Of a DNA stretch of 64,000 nucleotides, positions 32,203 to 44,489 are shown piece after piece. The notes beneath the pieces were generated by a model that saw nothing but the letters and a program-made list of their open reading frames with translations, was not told the origin of the DNA and did no database searches. How positions within the stretch are numbered: position 1 is the stretch's first letter; every line of letters starts with the position of its first letter. Location: assembly GCA_004352715.1 (NCBI GenBank), contig SCFE01000027.1:339653-403652 (forward strand), written 5' to 3'. The stretch comes from Hofstenia miamia (lineage: Eukaryota > Xenacoelomorpha > Acoela). Made by a program: the position numbers and the translations under genes.

Positions 32203-34132
32203 CATGTTAAGTACACGGAAAAACAAATATTGAGTTTGCTTAATACATGTGAGTATGTAGCATTGACAAAAACAGTTTCAATAATTGTTTATAATGAAGA
32301 CGTCACATTACAATGAGTTCATTACGTAACCGTATGACATACTTATCAAGCACCAGCCCTTGCTAATAACGCTGCATTTTTTAATCATTTGAATTTGATG
32401 TAACCAAATTTTGGAATAACTTCATTTTTTGACGGCTTAGTTATTACTATTACTAGAAATTTCATTCAGAACTTTGTTAAAGTGATAACTTAACGTATTT
32501 TTGTAAAAAATTCCGTGATTATAATTAGTGTCATTTTCAAGAATATTGTTTTGTGAATCAAATGTCTGTTTATCATCTTTTAACAATTTGAGGATATCAC
32601 CTTTGAACTAATTATTTCACGCTCCGCTTTCAGGAAGAAATCAAGTGACTGATTCTGCCAGTGGTACAAGCGCCGATGCATAGTTTATTGCCGTGCCGTG
32701 GGAGCGTTCGTCTTTACAATAAATGACATTAAAACTGTTCTATTTGTCATCTTGAATTTTCCCAATTTGAAAAATCTCTCGAATAGTTTTGCGTCATGCA
32801 TAATTTCTCTAAATTAGATGCAATCAGTTTGAATTAGACGTTCTTAAAATTTAGAATACAATTTTAAATGAAAATTGACATAGGCTTACAGCTTCGAGTG
32901 TAATTCTAAAATACTTTATGCTGCTTTCCTTCCTCTGAAGTCGGAACTTTTCGTAATTCACTAATTTCAACGGAAAACTCTCGATGAGCGTTGTTATTAA
33001 CAAGATACCTTCAAGAAATTTAAATAACTACAGTCATTTTTTTCATTATTTGTTCGCTTAAAAGCTTTAAAGGTAATTCAATTCTTTGTAAACTGTGTAG
33101 TCTGTCAAGATTAATGTCTAAATGTGGGAAAATGGAAAAGCAAAGCTTAAAAATACTAAATGCTAAATGTTTCAGGAAATTGTATTGGAGGCAAACTGTA
33201 AATTTTTATGTCTTCACTTGCTTTATTCAGGTTTATGTTGCATTTGATTTAGAACCAGACGCCAGCTGCACAGAATTTAGACCGAGGCTGTCGAATTAGG
33301 AACATCAATTGTGATTTTCACAACAAAAGTTAAAGCACAAGTTTTCGATTCGAACTCCATAGAATGCTCCATAACCGAAAGAAATGTAATGTTGTTGTTG
33401 AAGGGTGAAATAATTGAAGGATATTAATGTACAAACTTTATGTACAACTACATTTCTTCACTTACATGTATGTTCCCTACACTAAAATTAGGATTATAAA
33501 CCGGCTTTAGCCGCAATATTTTAACCAGTTAAAAACCTCTGTTTGGAAAAATGTGACAGCCTTCTGCTCGATGCTAAATTTCTTGTTGATTTTTATATTT
33601 TAGATGATAGTATAGAGGAATTCCAAATATATTTAAATCTTCTACACATTTATTAGATGAAATTATTGATTATAATCCCTAATTTTCCATTTTCTAAAGA
33701 TGTTGATAGTTGTTAGACATTTTCGACTGATAAGAATGAGTGCATGTGCTTGACAATCATGTAAGGTAATTTTAGCTTGTCTTGAAAATTTTTTTATGGA
33801 AAAATCAAAGCAAATTACTTGTAGATATCAATTTATTTAGGTTGGATGAATTCCGAACTCTTTCTCATTGAAAATATAAATTCCAATAAATTATTATAAC
33901 CCTTAGCTTAAAAACAGGTGATTTCCTAGCTCTTAGTCAATTTTTACAAAATTCTAGCATTTGGATCAACTTAACCTTAAGAAACTCAAAATGAAAAAAG
34001 AAGCATTTTTAACACTGAATCAACTGACATCATAAAAATGTAAGAAATTTATTTCTAAATATATTATTTAACGATTTTTTAAAATATTAAAGTTTGTAAT
34101 GTCTTATCAGACATCAATTATTAAATTATATG

Positions 34133-34135
<3 letters not shown>

Positions 34136-34187
<52 letters not shown>
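34136..34187. repeat. (TA)n microsatellite at the outer edge of the right arm
   Basis: About 52 bp of TA; similarity between the arms ends within it. Confidence 0.9.
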
Positions 34188-34190
<3 letters not shown>

Positions 34191-37100
34191 ACAACTAATA
34201 TTATAATAAAACAATGCATTTTAGCAAAAAATTTAGCAATATATTTTTTATCTTAAGTTTTTCAAGTAATGTATCAAAATATTTTAGTTGTTATATATTG
34301 TGATAATTTTCGTAACTGCTGTTACTTATTTAATTCAGGCCAAGAATTTGTAAAGAATGGGCTGTTAAAATTCTCACATTGCTGTAATTATGTGTAAAAC
34401 ACTGATTAATTGCAAACTCACGACAAATGCTGTAAATTACATATTAATTTTTTTCTTATATATTTAATGTGAGCCTTTAGAGTTCGTAGAAAGTGCTACC
34501 TTCCAAAATGGAGGAAGACATAATTGCGATATTTACTCTTGCCACCCATGTAGATAAGTGATGCATATAGGCAGTTATATAGATGGTAATTTTTTTCAGA
34601 AGATTATTTAATAATCAAGACAATCTTACTTATCATTTGGAATGTCAGTCACAATCTTGCGCATGACTGCATCTTTTTCCAAATTAGTGAATCAATAAAA
34701 TCCGTCTTGGATTCTTGGCCAAGATTTATGAGGTATATATTACTTGTAATCATTATATATTGTTAATTTTAGCCTTAAAAACCCGGGGTCAACTAAAACG
34801 GCCAACCGTTTTTTCAACATTTACAACGACTTTTCTTCAAGCCTATTAACAAGTTTGAAGATCGTGAGGCATTGAGAGGTCTATTGGGATATGTATTGAT
34901 GCAATTTTGAAACTTTTATGAAGGCTTATTGCTGTAGCTGAGGTAGTTCGAAAGATTAACTATTTATCTTTGAAATTTCGAATTTCGGGCTAATTTCATG
35001 ATTGGCATAATAATAAAAATATTAGGCTTTGTTTAAAAAACGTGCATTGAAAGGTATGTGTAATTTTCTATCTCTTTCTTTTGAGGTGCTCAAAAACGAA
35101 AGAAATGCCGTATTTTTAAATTTTTCTTCCGAGAAAATTTCCTGGTTATAATTTTATATGTGGGATTTTCTGGAATTTACTATTTTACTATTTTGTTGTT
35201 TCTACCACTAAGAAAATTATCAAGCAAGGCAAGTTTGCACATAGGCAGTATATACAGCTAAATATGAAACTGAAACAAATTCTACCATCTCTCTCTTGCC
35301 ATCATGGCAGTCATGGTTTCTTGGCTACATTGATGTCCTTCAGAACTTAAAACTGGATAAGTCAAAATATGTAAACATGATCTTATTAATAGTAGGGCGT
35401 CCAAATAAGCCTTCATGTATATCCATTACTTTATGTCAGAAGCATTTAGATTTTTTAGTTCTTCAGCAATGGCTAAGAAATTGGCAGTTGCTTACACATA
35501 TAATAATGGGAAATATTAATGACTACTAGTAAAATTTAAAAAAAGCATTAATATATATTATTTTTTGCTGATACTGTCAGCCCAGCACTGCTGTTGTTTC
35601 ATTCTGATGGGGCTGCGGATGCTTGAGACAAACACAGCCACCTAGCTGCAATTGCTAGAGTAGGGAGTGCCTGTTCCAAGGGAGACCAATATGACAACAT
35701 TTCAGGAATTATTGTTAGTATGAAAGTCTTTATTTATCAGGTATAACAACAACCCATTAACTTAAATTTAATTAATCAAAACATGACGGCACTGGTAAAA
35801 TATGTATTTACATCTTAGCTCCAAAATATTAAGCACATTTTGGCCCATGACATTTCGGCCTAGCAAAGCCCAGCCCATTGGTGACAATATAGTAGACTGT
35901 AGTATTTTTGGAGGATCCTATCAACTTTAGCTTGCACACCAATTTAATATATTGCACGTGGATGTTGAGGAAAACGAGTGTTCGTCGATTACATAGGACT
36001 TCAAAGATTAATTTTAACAGCTGCTTACAATAATTCGTATGCTAACGATAGTTTAAAAATTGTTCTAAATTTTTTGATACTTAAATCTTATCGCAATTGC
36101 TTATATCGTCTAATTTTCTAAATTGTTTCATTTGGATTGGTTTTTGCATTTTTTTGTAGTTTTGTAAATTTCGTATAATTATGGTGTACATGTTCTTTAT
36201 TAATACCACATTTCATTTCCATAGCGATCACTATTTATTTATAATAAAATTCTATACAATAGTACATCGTAAGTTACTCTGATCGTCAAATAACTGTTTT
36301 ATAAAGGAATTAAATGTCCCATGAGACTTATGTAATATTTAAAAATATATTTGAATTTTGATGACGTCAGTTAATTCACCGTTAAAAACGAGTCAGAAAA
36401 GATGTTTCTTATTTCACTTTGATTTTTTTAGGAATTCCGCTAACGTTAAATAGATCCTAGCAGTTCTATCAGAAATTCAACAGCATTCATTAAAATATTA
36501 GTTCCTCCCACAAAATGACTTTCTTTTCGACTACTTGTTAAGTAAACATTTACAGTAGAATGAAATAATATTAAACTGTTCGCTTGACAGCTTGATTTTG
36601 GTCAATTAGTTGACAAATTCGCCACATTAAAAGCGAGAAAATCAAGTGTTTTATTATTGATTTATAGTTTTATATTATTTTGTTTTATATTTTTATGCAT
36701 ATCTTAGAGATTTCTTACTACAATATATTTTACATTTGATATCAATACGTTCTGTGTGTTCGTGCGGTTAAACTTTTGTATGCTTTGTTATACGTATATG
36801 AAATACATAAAGTTGACAAGTTCATACAAGGGTCAATGATGGGGTTACTAAAAAGGAAAGGCTGGCCATGTATACACGCATTGTTCGCATAGACACAATA
36901 GCTAATTTATTTATACAGTCAGATAAGTGTAGATAGAAACTGCAATCCTATATTATAAGAATCAGCACTCGATAAAGGCATGGATTTTGAAATAAATCTG
37001 TTTTTACTAATTTTTTGAAACTAACAAAACTAACGCAATGATTTCAATAATTAATACTTTGGAAAAATGGTAGCGCGCTCTTGAATGTAATTGTAGTCAA

Positions 37101-37437
37101 ACCTGACACAAGTACATTGAAATTTCGATGCGATTTATGAATGTAGAAATTTATAAAAGTGATGAGTCTATGACGCAATGGTGCCTGTATAAAAGAGGAA
37201 CAGCATGCGATGGTATTTCTTTGTTATAAAGTCTTTTGAATTTTGCCATTGCGTTCAATAATTTATGAGACGAAATCTTCCCAAAAGTCTGTCACATAAA
37301 AAAATTAACAAATATAATTAATGTCATATTTAGTACTGCAAATGATCTAAAATCAATAAGCTAAACTGATTAAAAATATATTGATAACATCTTAGAAAAT
37401 ATTGAATACAAACTCGTATTGTCAAATTTTATGTGCG
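34188..37437. other. AT-rich stretch with weak exon-like pieces
   Basis: No gene can be assembled. Worth noting are an ATG with a good context at 34508 (MEEDIIAIFTLATHV, ended by GTAGAT or a stop), and 35562-35741, a GC-richer plus-strand stretch with one stop that ends in CAG followed by GTATAA (reads HLAAIARVGSACSKGDQYDN). Either may be an exon or a relic. 34820-34925 resembles 25905-26000. Confidence 0.4.
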
Positions 37438-37974
37438 CTAATCTTCCCAATTCGATAAGAGATCATGGATTTGTCTGCTGTGCTGATGATCTCGTCTAGC
37501 AGTCTGGGGATTGACCCGCCAATTGCTTTGACCGCTAATGTAAGACTCTTCCCTGATTAAAGAGGAGTAGTTACCCGTGCGGCTAGCTGGAGTAATGATT
37601 TCTTTTCTAAAGTTGTTTCCTCTAGAACTAGTCCTATCAATATATCTTGGGGTGCTGCCAAATATCCTCTCTGCAGTGATGATATTCCCGGGGTTAGTGA
37701 CACTTCCTGCAGCAGGTGTTATCTTATCATTAAATGTGTCAAAGGAATGTTTCAGCTGTGATTGTGTAACTGATGTGTAAGGTGAACCAACTCTTAATTC
37801 ATAGGGGTCACGTTTCCTTAGGAAGGAAGGTTTGTAGTTTACACCCAGTTGCTTGGTGTCGTTTATAGTTCTTTGCATTTGTTAGCTCAATGTTTTTGTT
37901 GCATAGCATTCCTCTCGTAAAATACCGTGACGCCAATATTCATTATTGTCTGTCACTTTCACGGTTGATTGCAT
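37438..37974 (-). CDS. Uncharacterised host-like gene, 178 codons, single in-frame stop
   Basis: From ATG at 37974 one frame runs to TGATTAG-type sequence ending at the stop at 37438, broken only by one TAA at 37882-37884 (codon 31). The part after the stop begins QMQRTINDTKQLGVNY and is 146 codons from its own ATG at 37878. The protein is basic and polar: KPSFLRKRDPYELRVGSPYT, then ITPAAGSVTNPGNI, FGSTPRYIDRTSSRGNNF, WRVNPQTARRDH, and it ends IHDLLSNWED. It has no signal peptide, membrane segment or transposon motif. No AATAAA was found close downstream. I do not recognise the family. Either translation starts at 37878, or the TAA is a sequencing error, an allele or a mutation (CAA to TAA would need one change). 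Confidence 0.6.
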
Positions 37975-38289
37975 TATTCAGAGCTTTTGTGTTCCTCGCT
38001 ACACAATGAAAATAATCCAATTCCTAATAGGAAAATATTTTATTTAATATATATACATGTCTGGAAAAGGAAGTGCATTAACATGCTGACTATGGGGACA
38101 CACTTATTGTACACATTCCCATCAGAGTTCTCATCCCCTTCCCACCACACTAAATATGAATGGGTTTCCACCCTAAATACTCATGTTTTTATATTTATGT
38201 TACAAAAATCCACCAATTCCCACTGTTTATTACTGATCTTTATCGCATTCTAATGTTATGTGAATAAAATATATCAATTGAGTTAAAGA
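37975..38289. other. Noncoding stretch
   Basis: Upstream side of the minus-strand gene at 37438-37974; may hold its promoter, but no element was identified. Confidence 0.4.
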
Positions 38290-38652
38290 TGGACATGGGC
38301 CGAATTTTTCAGGCCCGGCCCAGTCCGGCCCGTAACAGTTATTTCAAGTCCGCTTTCGGCCCGTGTTGGAATTTTTGTAGTCTGTTTTCGACCCGTCAAA
38401 ATATATTGATCTATATGAACGCATTAATTTTTGGCTGTTGCACGAAGTCAAATTTGACTACAATCCCTTTCTGACAGTTCAGAAGTTTCTAGGGTGGCAT
38501 ATATCTTAAAATACAAAGTTCCACAAAATTGTATAGCTGTTTCAATTGAAATTTCAAAAATGTATATTTACTAGTTTGTTACAATTCAATTTATTCGGCC
38601 CGTTTTTTGTCCGTAATTTCCTAAATCTTGGTCATGACCCTGCCCGTGTTCA
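38290..38652. mobile_element. Inverted-repeat element with GGCCCG subterminal motifs
   Basis: Ends TGGACATGGGC and, complemented, TGAACACGGGC match 9 of 11 positions. GGCCCG/GCCCG motifs repeat near both ends (GGCCCGGCCC, TCCGGCCCG, TTCGGCCCG), while the middle is AT-rich. Repeated subterminal hexamers are known binding sites for hAT transposases. I found no clear target duplication, so the limits are approximate. Confidence 0.5.
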
Positions 38653-38975
38653 TTTCTGAATCGAACTGGGTATAATGAACACATTTAACAGTCTATGAAG
38701 CATGCTTGAAAAATTTTGATAGTGATACTAGTTTATTAGTATGAAGATAGTTTTTGCTTTGGTACAGCGTCCCCGAATAATGGGAGTAGAAATCGAATCA
38801 TATTCAAATGGATGTAGAAACATTTTAATATCGTAGAAACCTATACTGTACATAGCAAAGTGTGTATTCATTTTGAAAAACAACTATATAAAATTTTTTA
38901 CTCAAGTCGTTATTCATTATTATATAGAGAACTATCATATTTGTCTGAAGTTAATGTATTAAAAAAAAGTATTAT

Positions 38976-39226
38976 TTATTTCTGCAGTAGAGAAGGAAAG
39001 AATAACATAACATATGCGATTAATTGCGATGACTTAGATGCCTTAACGACATTTTCTTCTTCTATGTCAATAATCGATTTTATCTTCGAATGCCCATGGG
39101 TTCTAAAATTTGTCTCCATGTGCATTTGTATGGGTGCGAGGATGCCCATCCCCACGATCAATCTGCTCATAGGCCTAAGTTCAGCAATTCCATTGACTTT
39201 CAAATGAAGTTTTAAGAAATGAATAC
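38976..39226 (-). CDS. Candidate terminal exon, unidentified
   Basis: On the minus strand an acceptor-like TTTCATTAG precedes an open frame of 83 codons to a TAA at 38976. It encodes LKVNGIAELRPMSRLIVGMG, then MHMETNFRTHGHSKIKSIID, then EEENVVKASKSSQLIAYV. Residue usage is protein-like. The opposite strand is also open (38860-39207), so strand choice rests on splice context and composition. No family is recognised and no further exon was linked. Confidence 0.33.
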
Positions 39227-39251
39227 CTAATGAAATGTTGATTTTAAGCAA

Positions 39252-42200
39252 GTCAAACCATTAATCTTAAAATTTCCCACCGGGATATACATTATATATA
39301 GGCATGTCGATTTCTTAGCATAATCTACACAAGTTCCTAAACCTCTATAAATTCCTCACAATTTTGACAATATTTAATTTAATGCAAGTTTAGCAATCAT
39401 ACATTTTTGAAATTCAACTCCATGTTTCCAGGGTGCCAAATATGATTGAAAATGTTAAAATTTTTTGTAAATATGTATCTTTATCTGGGATAAAGTAAGT
39501 TTCAGTAGTTATGGAATAGTGATAGATTTACAAATTTAGTTAAATAAATAATTTTTTTTTATAAAAGAGTGTCATTTTGATTGACAGTTATAGGAGATTT
39601 ATCAAATTATATTATGCAATTACTCCCTAACTATACACTTTTGCGTTGATACATCTATCACTATATTCAGGAAAGGGACATTGGTGATTGTCTTTGTTCT
39701 CAGGTTGAAACGTTGAAATTTGCAATTAACAAATAATGCAGTTTTTAAAAATATTTCAGAAATTTAAACTAAGATGTTAAAATGAATTTCAACGTTATAC
39801 TTAGGAAATATTTTGACAGCTTCTGGAGGTCTCACTCATCAGAGTTCTAACGACTTCAAAATTACTTGTGAATAGAAAGGCATTTTTTTATCACCATGAA
39901 TTTAATCGCGTGAATTGGAAGCCTTTGCCATTTTTTATTGAAAACTATTAAAATATGGGTATACACAAGTAAGTTGTGTCCAAATATAATACTAAGCTAA
40001 AACACTTCGTCTGATAGAAATATATTTTTGACAAGAGTATATTCCTGAACAAATTCATTTCAAAAGTGGTTCACTAATAAAAGGATAAATTATTTTTGCA
40101 TAAGTTACTAAAGAAAAATTGCAAATATCTGTTTTAAAAAATATGACTTGGAATTTCGCAATTACTACTTATTAAAATTTGGTCTAAAGATATTAATAAG
40201 CTGTAAACTTCGGTTTAAAAATGTTAACAAACGGTTGATTTTAGAAAAAATCCGAAGGTTGTTACTACTTTGTTTAGAACAGTAGAAAGTGTATTTCAGA
40301 AAACACATGCTTTCTAAAAAACATAGGAAATGTTTGTAAAATCAAAGTGATTCTCATGAGACTCACTAGATGGCCTTTGAAAATGTTTCATTTTAAAAGG
40401 ATTTTTATTTAAACAAAAAACTACTATTTTCTATTTTTCTTGCTGCTTGCTAGTTTTATATTGAAAACATTTCAGTCTGATTTTATTCTGAGTTAGAAAG
40501 AATTTAGGTGTTTAAAAAATGATTGAGGCTACGATTTGCTCTAAATTAACGCGATTAAAAGCTTGCAAATGAATATTATGCTATTACAACTTCTAGTATA
40601 TTTCCTTGGGTGATTGCATTACAAAAAATGGAATTTTGGAGCAATACATATATATATATATATATATATATCTTCGTGATGTTAGACATGCGATTTTCAT
40701 AAGCGGCAAGCATTAATGAGAATGACAGTAAAATCTATCAGCATTTAAATTTAGAAAGAGATATGTAGTTACCCAAAATGTTGTTGATAAAACAGGGTTA
40801 AATAAAAGAACTTTATGAATTAATTGAAGGTGAATTTAAATATGTTGGAATTGATGCATCATTTTCCCACAAAGTTGATATTTTTTAAATTAGTGCGCAT
40901 TTCATTGCAATTCCATTATTTGAATTTCAAAAATGTAGATTGAATTACAATATGAATCTTTGCACCTATCCCAAAATTTCTATTGCATATTAATACCGCA
41001 AGCATTGTAATCAATGTGTTTTGAAAATTAAATATTAATTTATTTAACTAGATCTTAACCTGATTTACCGGCTTTCGCAGAATAACTCAAAAAATGATGT
41101 CTGGAGAACTTGTATATTTCCATGTAATATTTCAATACCAAAACAATAACATATCATTCTTTGACAAAGACCTATTACTTCATTTGATTACAACTTCACT
41201 CTTCGTTTTAAATATCACTTAAGTAACTTTATCTCTCTAAAACAGAAAATTCTAGGGGTGCAATGTTTAATTTTCAGAGGGTTTGTTGAACAACGCTTTG
41301 ATAGCTTCTACTTTTAGGAGAAAATGGGGACAAAGAAATAAATATTTTAATGAATATGTTGTTCTTCATTTCTGTTTGAAACGCCTTTCTGTAGTATTTT
41401 CTAGAAATACAATAATATTTGTATTATAAGCAGTAGGTTGGAGAACTAAATTTGTAAATATTATCTTGACCCTAATCCGCTCAGTGGCACCTCAAAAATA
41501 CAAAACGTTTTTACATATTCTTGAACATATTTTTGAAAGCCTTCAAAAGGGCTTTCCTTGAAATACACAAAGTTTGCGATTTAATGTAGCATTTTGGAAT
41601 GAAGATGCACTGGGATTTAAAATATATTTTTTAGCTCATGAGTTATCGTAATTTAAAATGATTTTGAAGAAATCCTTACTTTAATATTTGAAAGAAAATA
41701 TTTTAATTTGACTAATTAAATTCAATGTTGAAAACCTGATTGCGAACATTACACCATGTCTCCTTTTGCGTACAGCACTGAGATCAATGAAAAACTAAAA
41801 CAAGAATACGGAAACACTAAATAGTAAACATTGAATATATGAACTGAAGGAGTTTGGTCCGGAGTTGAGGAGGTTGATGGAAATGAAAGAAAAATTTAGA
41901 TATAAATAGGCTCTAAATTTACATATGCCGGGGTAGCAAGGAAGGAAATTAATCTTAAGTATAAGAAAGTTGTAGAAGAAGTTGAAGGAATGAGCAAAAT
42001 GCAGCCTGTGCAGCCACTATTGGAACTACTGTAAATAGATTAAGAGTGACGAATGCTATATTAGCTCAAATTGAAACATCATTTGCCAAGAATCATTTAC
42101 GAAATATACTACGTAAGAGTATATGTTTTTAAGTAAAAACAGATTGGTACTCCAATGAATAAAAACCTCTACTAAATCTGAATAGAAATATACAAAGTAT

Positions 42201-44489
42201 AAAATTCGTGACGAACTTTACTGTGACGACTGGTACATTTTTATAATTTGTCTAAGACTATGAAAGAAAAGTAAAACATCTCTGTCCGTTTAAAAAGTTG
42301 CAAATACGAGATGTCATGAAGGTCTTACAAAAAAAATTGATGTTCGTACATGACCTTATGTATGTAAATACCCTGTGGTGAATGTTGCACTCCTAACCAA
42401 TCTACATTAACTACCCTAAAACAAAAACATTTGCCAGGTTCCTACCTCACTTCTAATGAAAATAGGAGATAGCTTTTATTAATGCACTTGCTTGTCTTCA
42501 ATTTATGTAGATGAGTTGATTCCAACACGAGTTTATAAACATTGTGATGCTGACTAATGTTACAGCAAAGTTGATGACGTACTCTATGAAGGATTTTTCA
42601 AGGTATTTAGAAACTTGATATAAATTTGGTAAAATCATCAATCTACAATACGTGTAGGAAAAGATTCTATAGATAAAAGACTACTTACATCAACTGATGC
42701 TCGTCAGATAGTTGGTTACATTCTCTTTTCATGAACATTGTGGTAGAAATTGAGTTACAACAGTCAATAAACGAACTCTAAGCAAATTCTTTGGGCACAT
42801 TGGAGGAGAGCGAGGTGAATACTTGACACTTTCAATAAAAGAAACACAATTGATATTCCATCTAATGAGTGAATTGCTGGTGATACGATTTTCAAGAATT
42901 GACTCATTTATGTAAAAATGACTCTTATATTGTCATGTAAAATGACCACACCAGCAATTACTTTTAGTTAATTATTACCCACCCCAGGAGTGACCCATAA
43001 ACCACCTGACCTACCAAAAAGTAATCTATTTGACCCATGGGTTTAAACGATCCATGGGTCATTGACAACGCTGAATCAAATGCTTAAAAGCAATTGCTCT
43101 CTTTATATTGATAAAACGGATTTTTTCCACCTTTTCAAACCATTTTTAAATTTTACATTGACACACCTATTGGTTAACATGCCCGGGTGCAGCGTTGAAA
43201 ATTTAAAATAAGGTGTATAACTGTACCTTAAGTATTTGAAAACATTAACTATTTGTCATTGAAAGTTCTAATTTTTTAAAAAGTTTCAAAATTGTGCCAT
43301 AAATAATGCTGAGGTAGTCAGGAGCTCTAAAGTCCATCGCAGCAACAGCTAACTTTAGCGCTTTCACTGTAAGTAGAGAGACCACTAAAGCTTATTGAAA
43401 CTTGATGTTCGCAAATTCAGCTATAGGTGCGAAGGGAAATATCCTGTGGCGCTGCCAATTTTTGAATACTTTTATTACTTCTTAAGTATAAGCATTTAGT
43501 GTTCTTTTCAAGCAAAATTCAAAAATTTGCACAATTCCTGATTAGTTCAAGGTAACAAATTACTTTACAATGTGCGAAAGACGAATTAATATCGCAGACA
43601 GTTGAGGCTATTTTCGAGAATCACTATTTTTACGTTCTCTTAATTGTACATCTCAAGTACAATGGTATTCTTTGATTATTTCCATAATTCATCACTTACA
43701 TATAATTCACTATCTGGCAAGGTCTCCATTTTAAAATGGATTTAACGCAATTCCGCTGCATTACTTTAGCTAATGGTAAAAATAATATTCTATTCATTTG
43801 TTTTCTAACAAAATATATCTAGTTTAGATTATGAATATTATTTTTCTTTCATAGGTCATGGAAAGAAACAAAAGATTACACATGCGATTGAGTTTCAAAA
43901 AGTTAGATGCAATTTATATCTAGTAATAAATGTTGTTAGCTTTGTCGGATTGTCATTGGTAATCACCTGTGACGTTCAATGTCAACATCATTCCGCTATA
44001 CAATGGAAGTCATCACTTAAAGCTAGCATTTACTCTGATTTGCTGTCGCATATTTGAGTAGAAATTCAGTTCCCTTTATAGTTATCGCATAGTCACTCAA
44101 ATCGGCGCCAACGTTGTCGACCAGTTTAACGTACTTCATTTGAAAAATCATTTAATGAAACAATATACAATATTAAAATTCACAAAAATCGAAAGTGAAC
44201 AAAATTAATTCTGAGATCTAAAAATTTATTCAAACTAATGCATAAATCGTAAATTCTTACAAATCAAGAACTGCAAGTGGTAAAATCTGATGTTCATTAA
44301 AATTTTAGCTGAACAGAAATGGTTCATTTTTTCAATTTACATTGCCAATTGAAATTGTTAGAATTGCTAAAAATATTATTATTGGTATATTAAATTCACC
44401 ATTGCCTAAAGTGCATTGTTCATTGTTTGCAACAACTCTTTAGCGTTTGAATGAAATTTTCCGCGAAATGATTTTTATCAAATATTATT
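39252..44489. other. Long AT-rich noncoding stretch
   Basis: Contains a (TA)n tract (about 40646-40670) and old, unreadable relics, for example purine-rich coding-like pieces at 41800-42080. No gene is supported. The 3' end is the region upstream of the first exon of the coiled-coil gene. Confidence 0.45.

Larger units (their letters stand above)
30226..34135 (-). repeat. Right arm of the 3.9-kb inverted repeat
   Basis: Reverse complement of 551-4460, with the same relics in mirrored order. At the single-N site the right arm, read in the left-arm direction, has AGTCN where the left arm has NTGCA, with all flanking bases equal. Outside the arm the sequence beyond the (TA)n at 34136-34187 is unique. 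Confidence 0.95.

Noticed and set aside
33114-33299. 61-codon frame in the right arm (mirror 1387-1572) with a TTTATTCAG acceptor-like site and VYVAFDLEPDASCTEF
   Set aside because: No upstream exon of matching phase and no recognisable family; left as part of the repeat arm.
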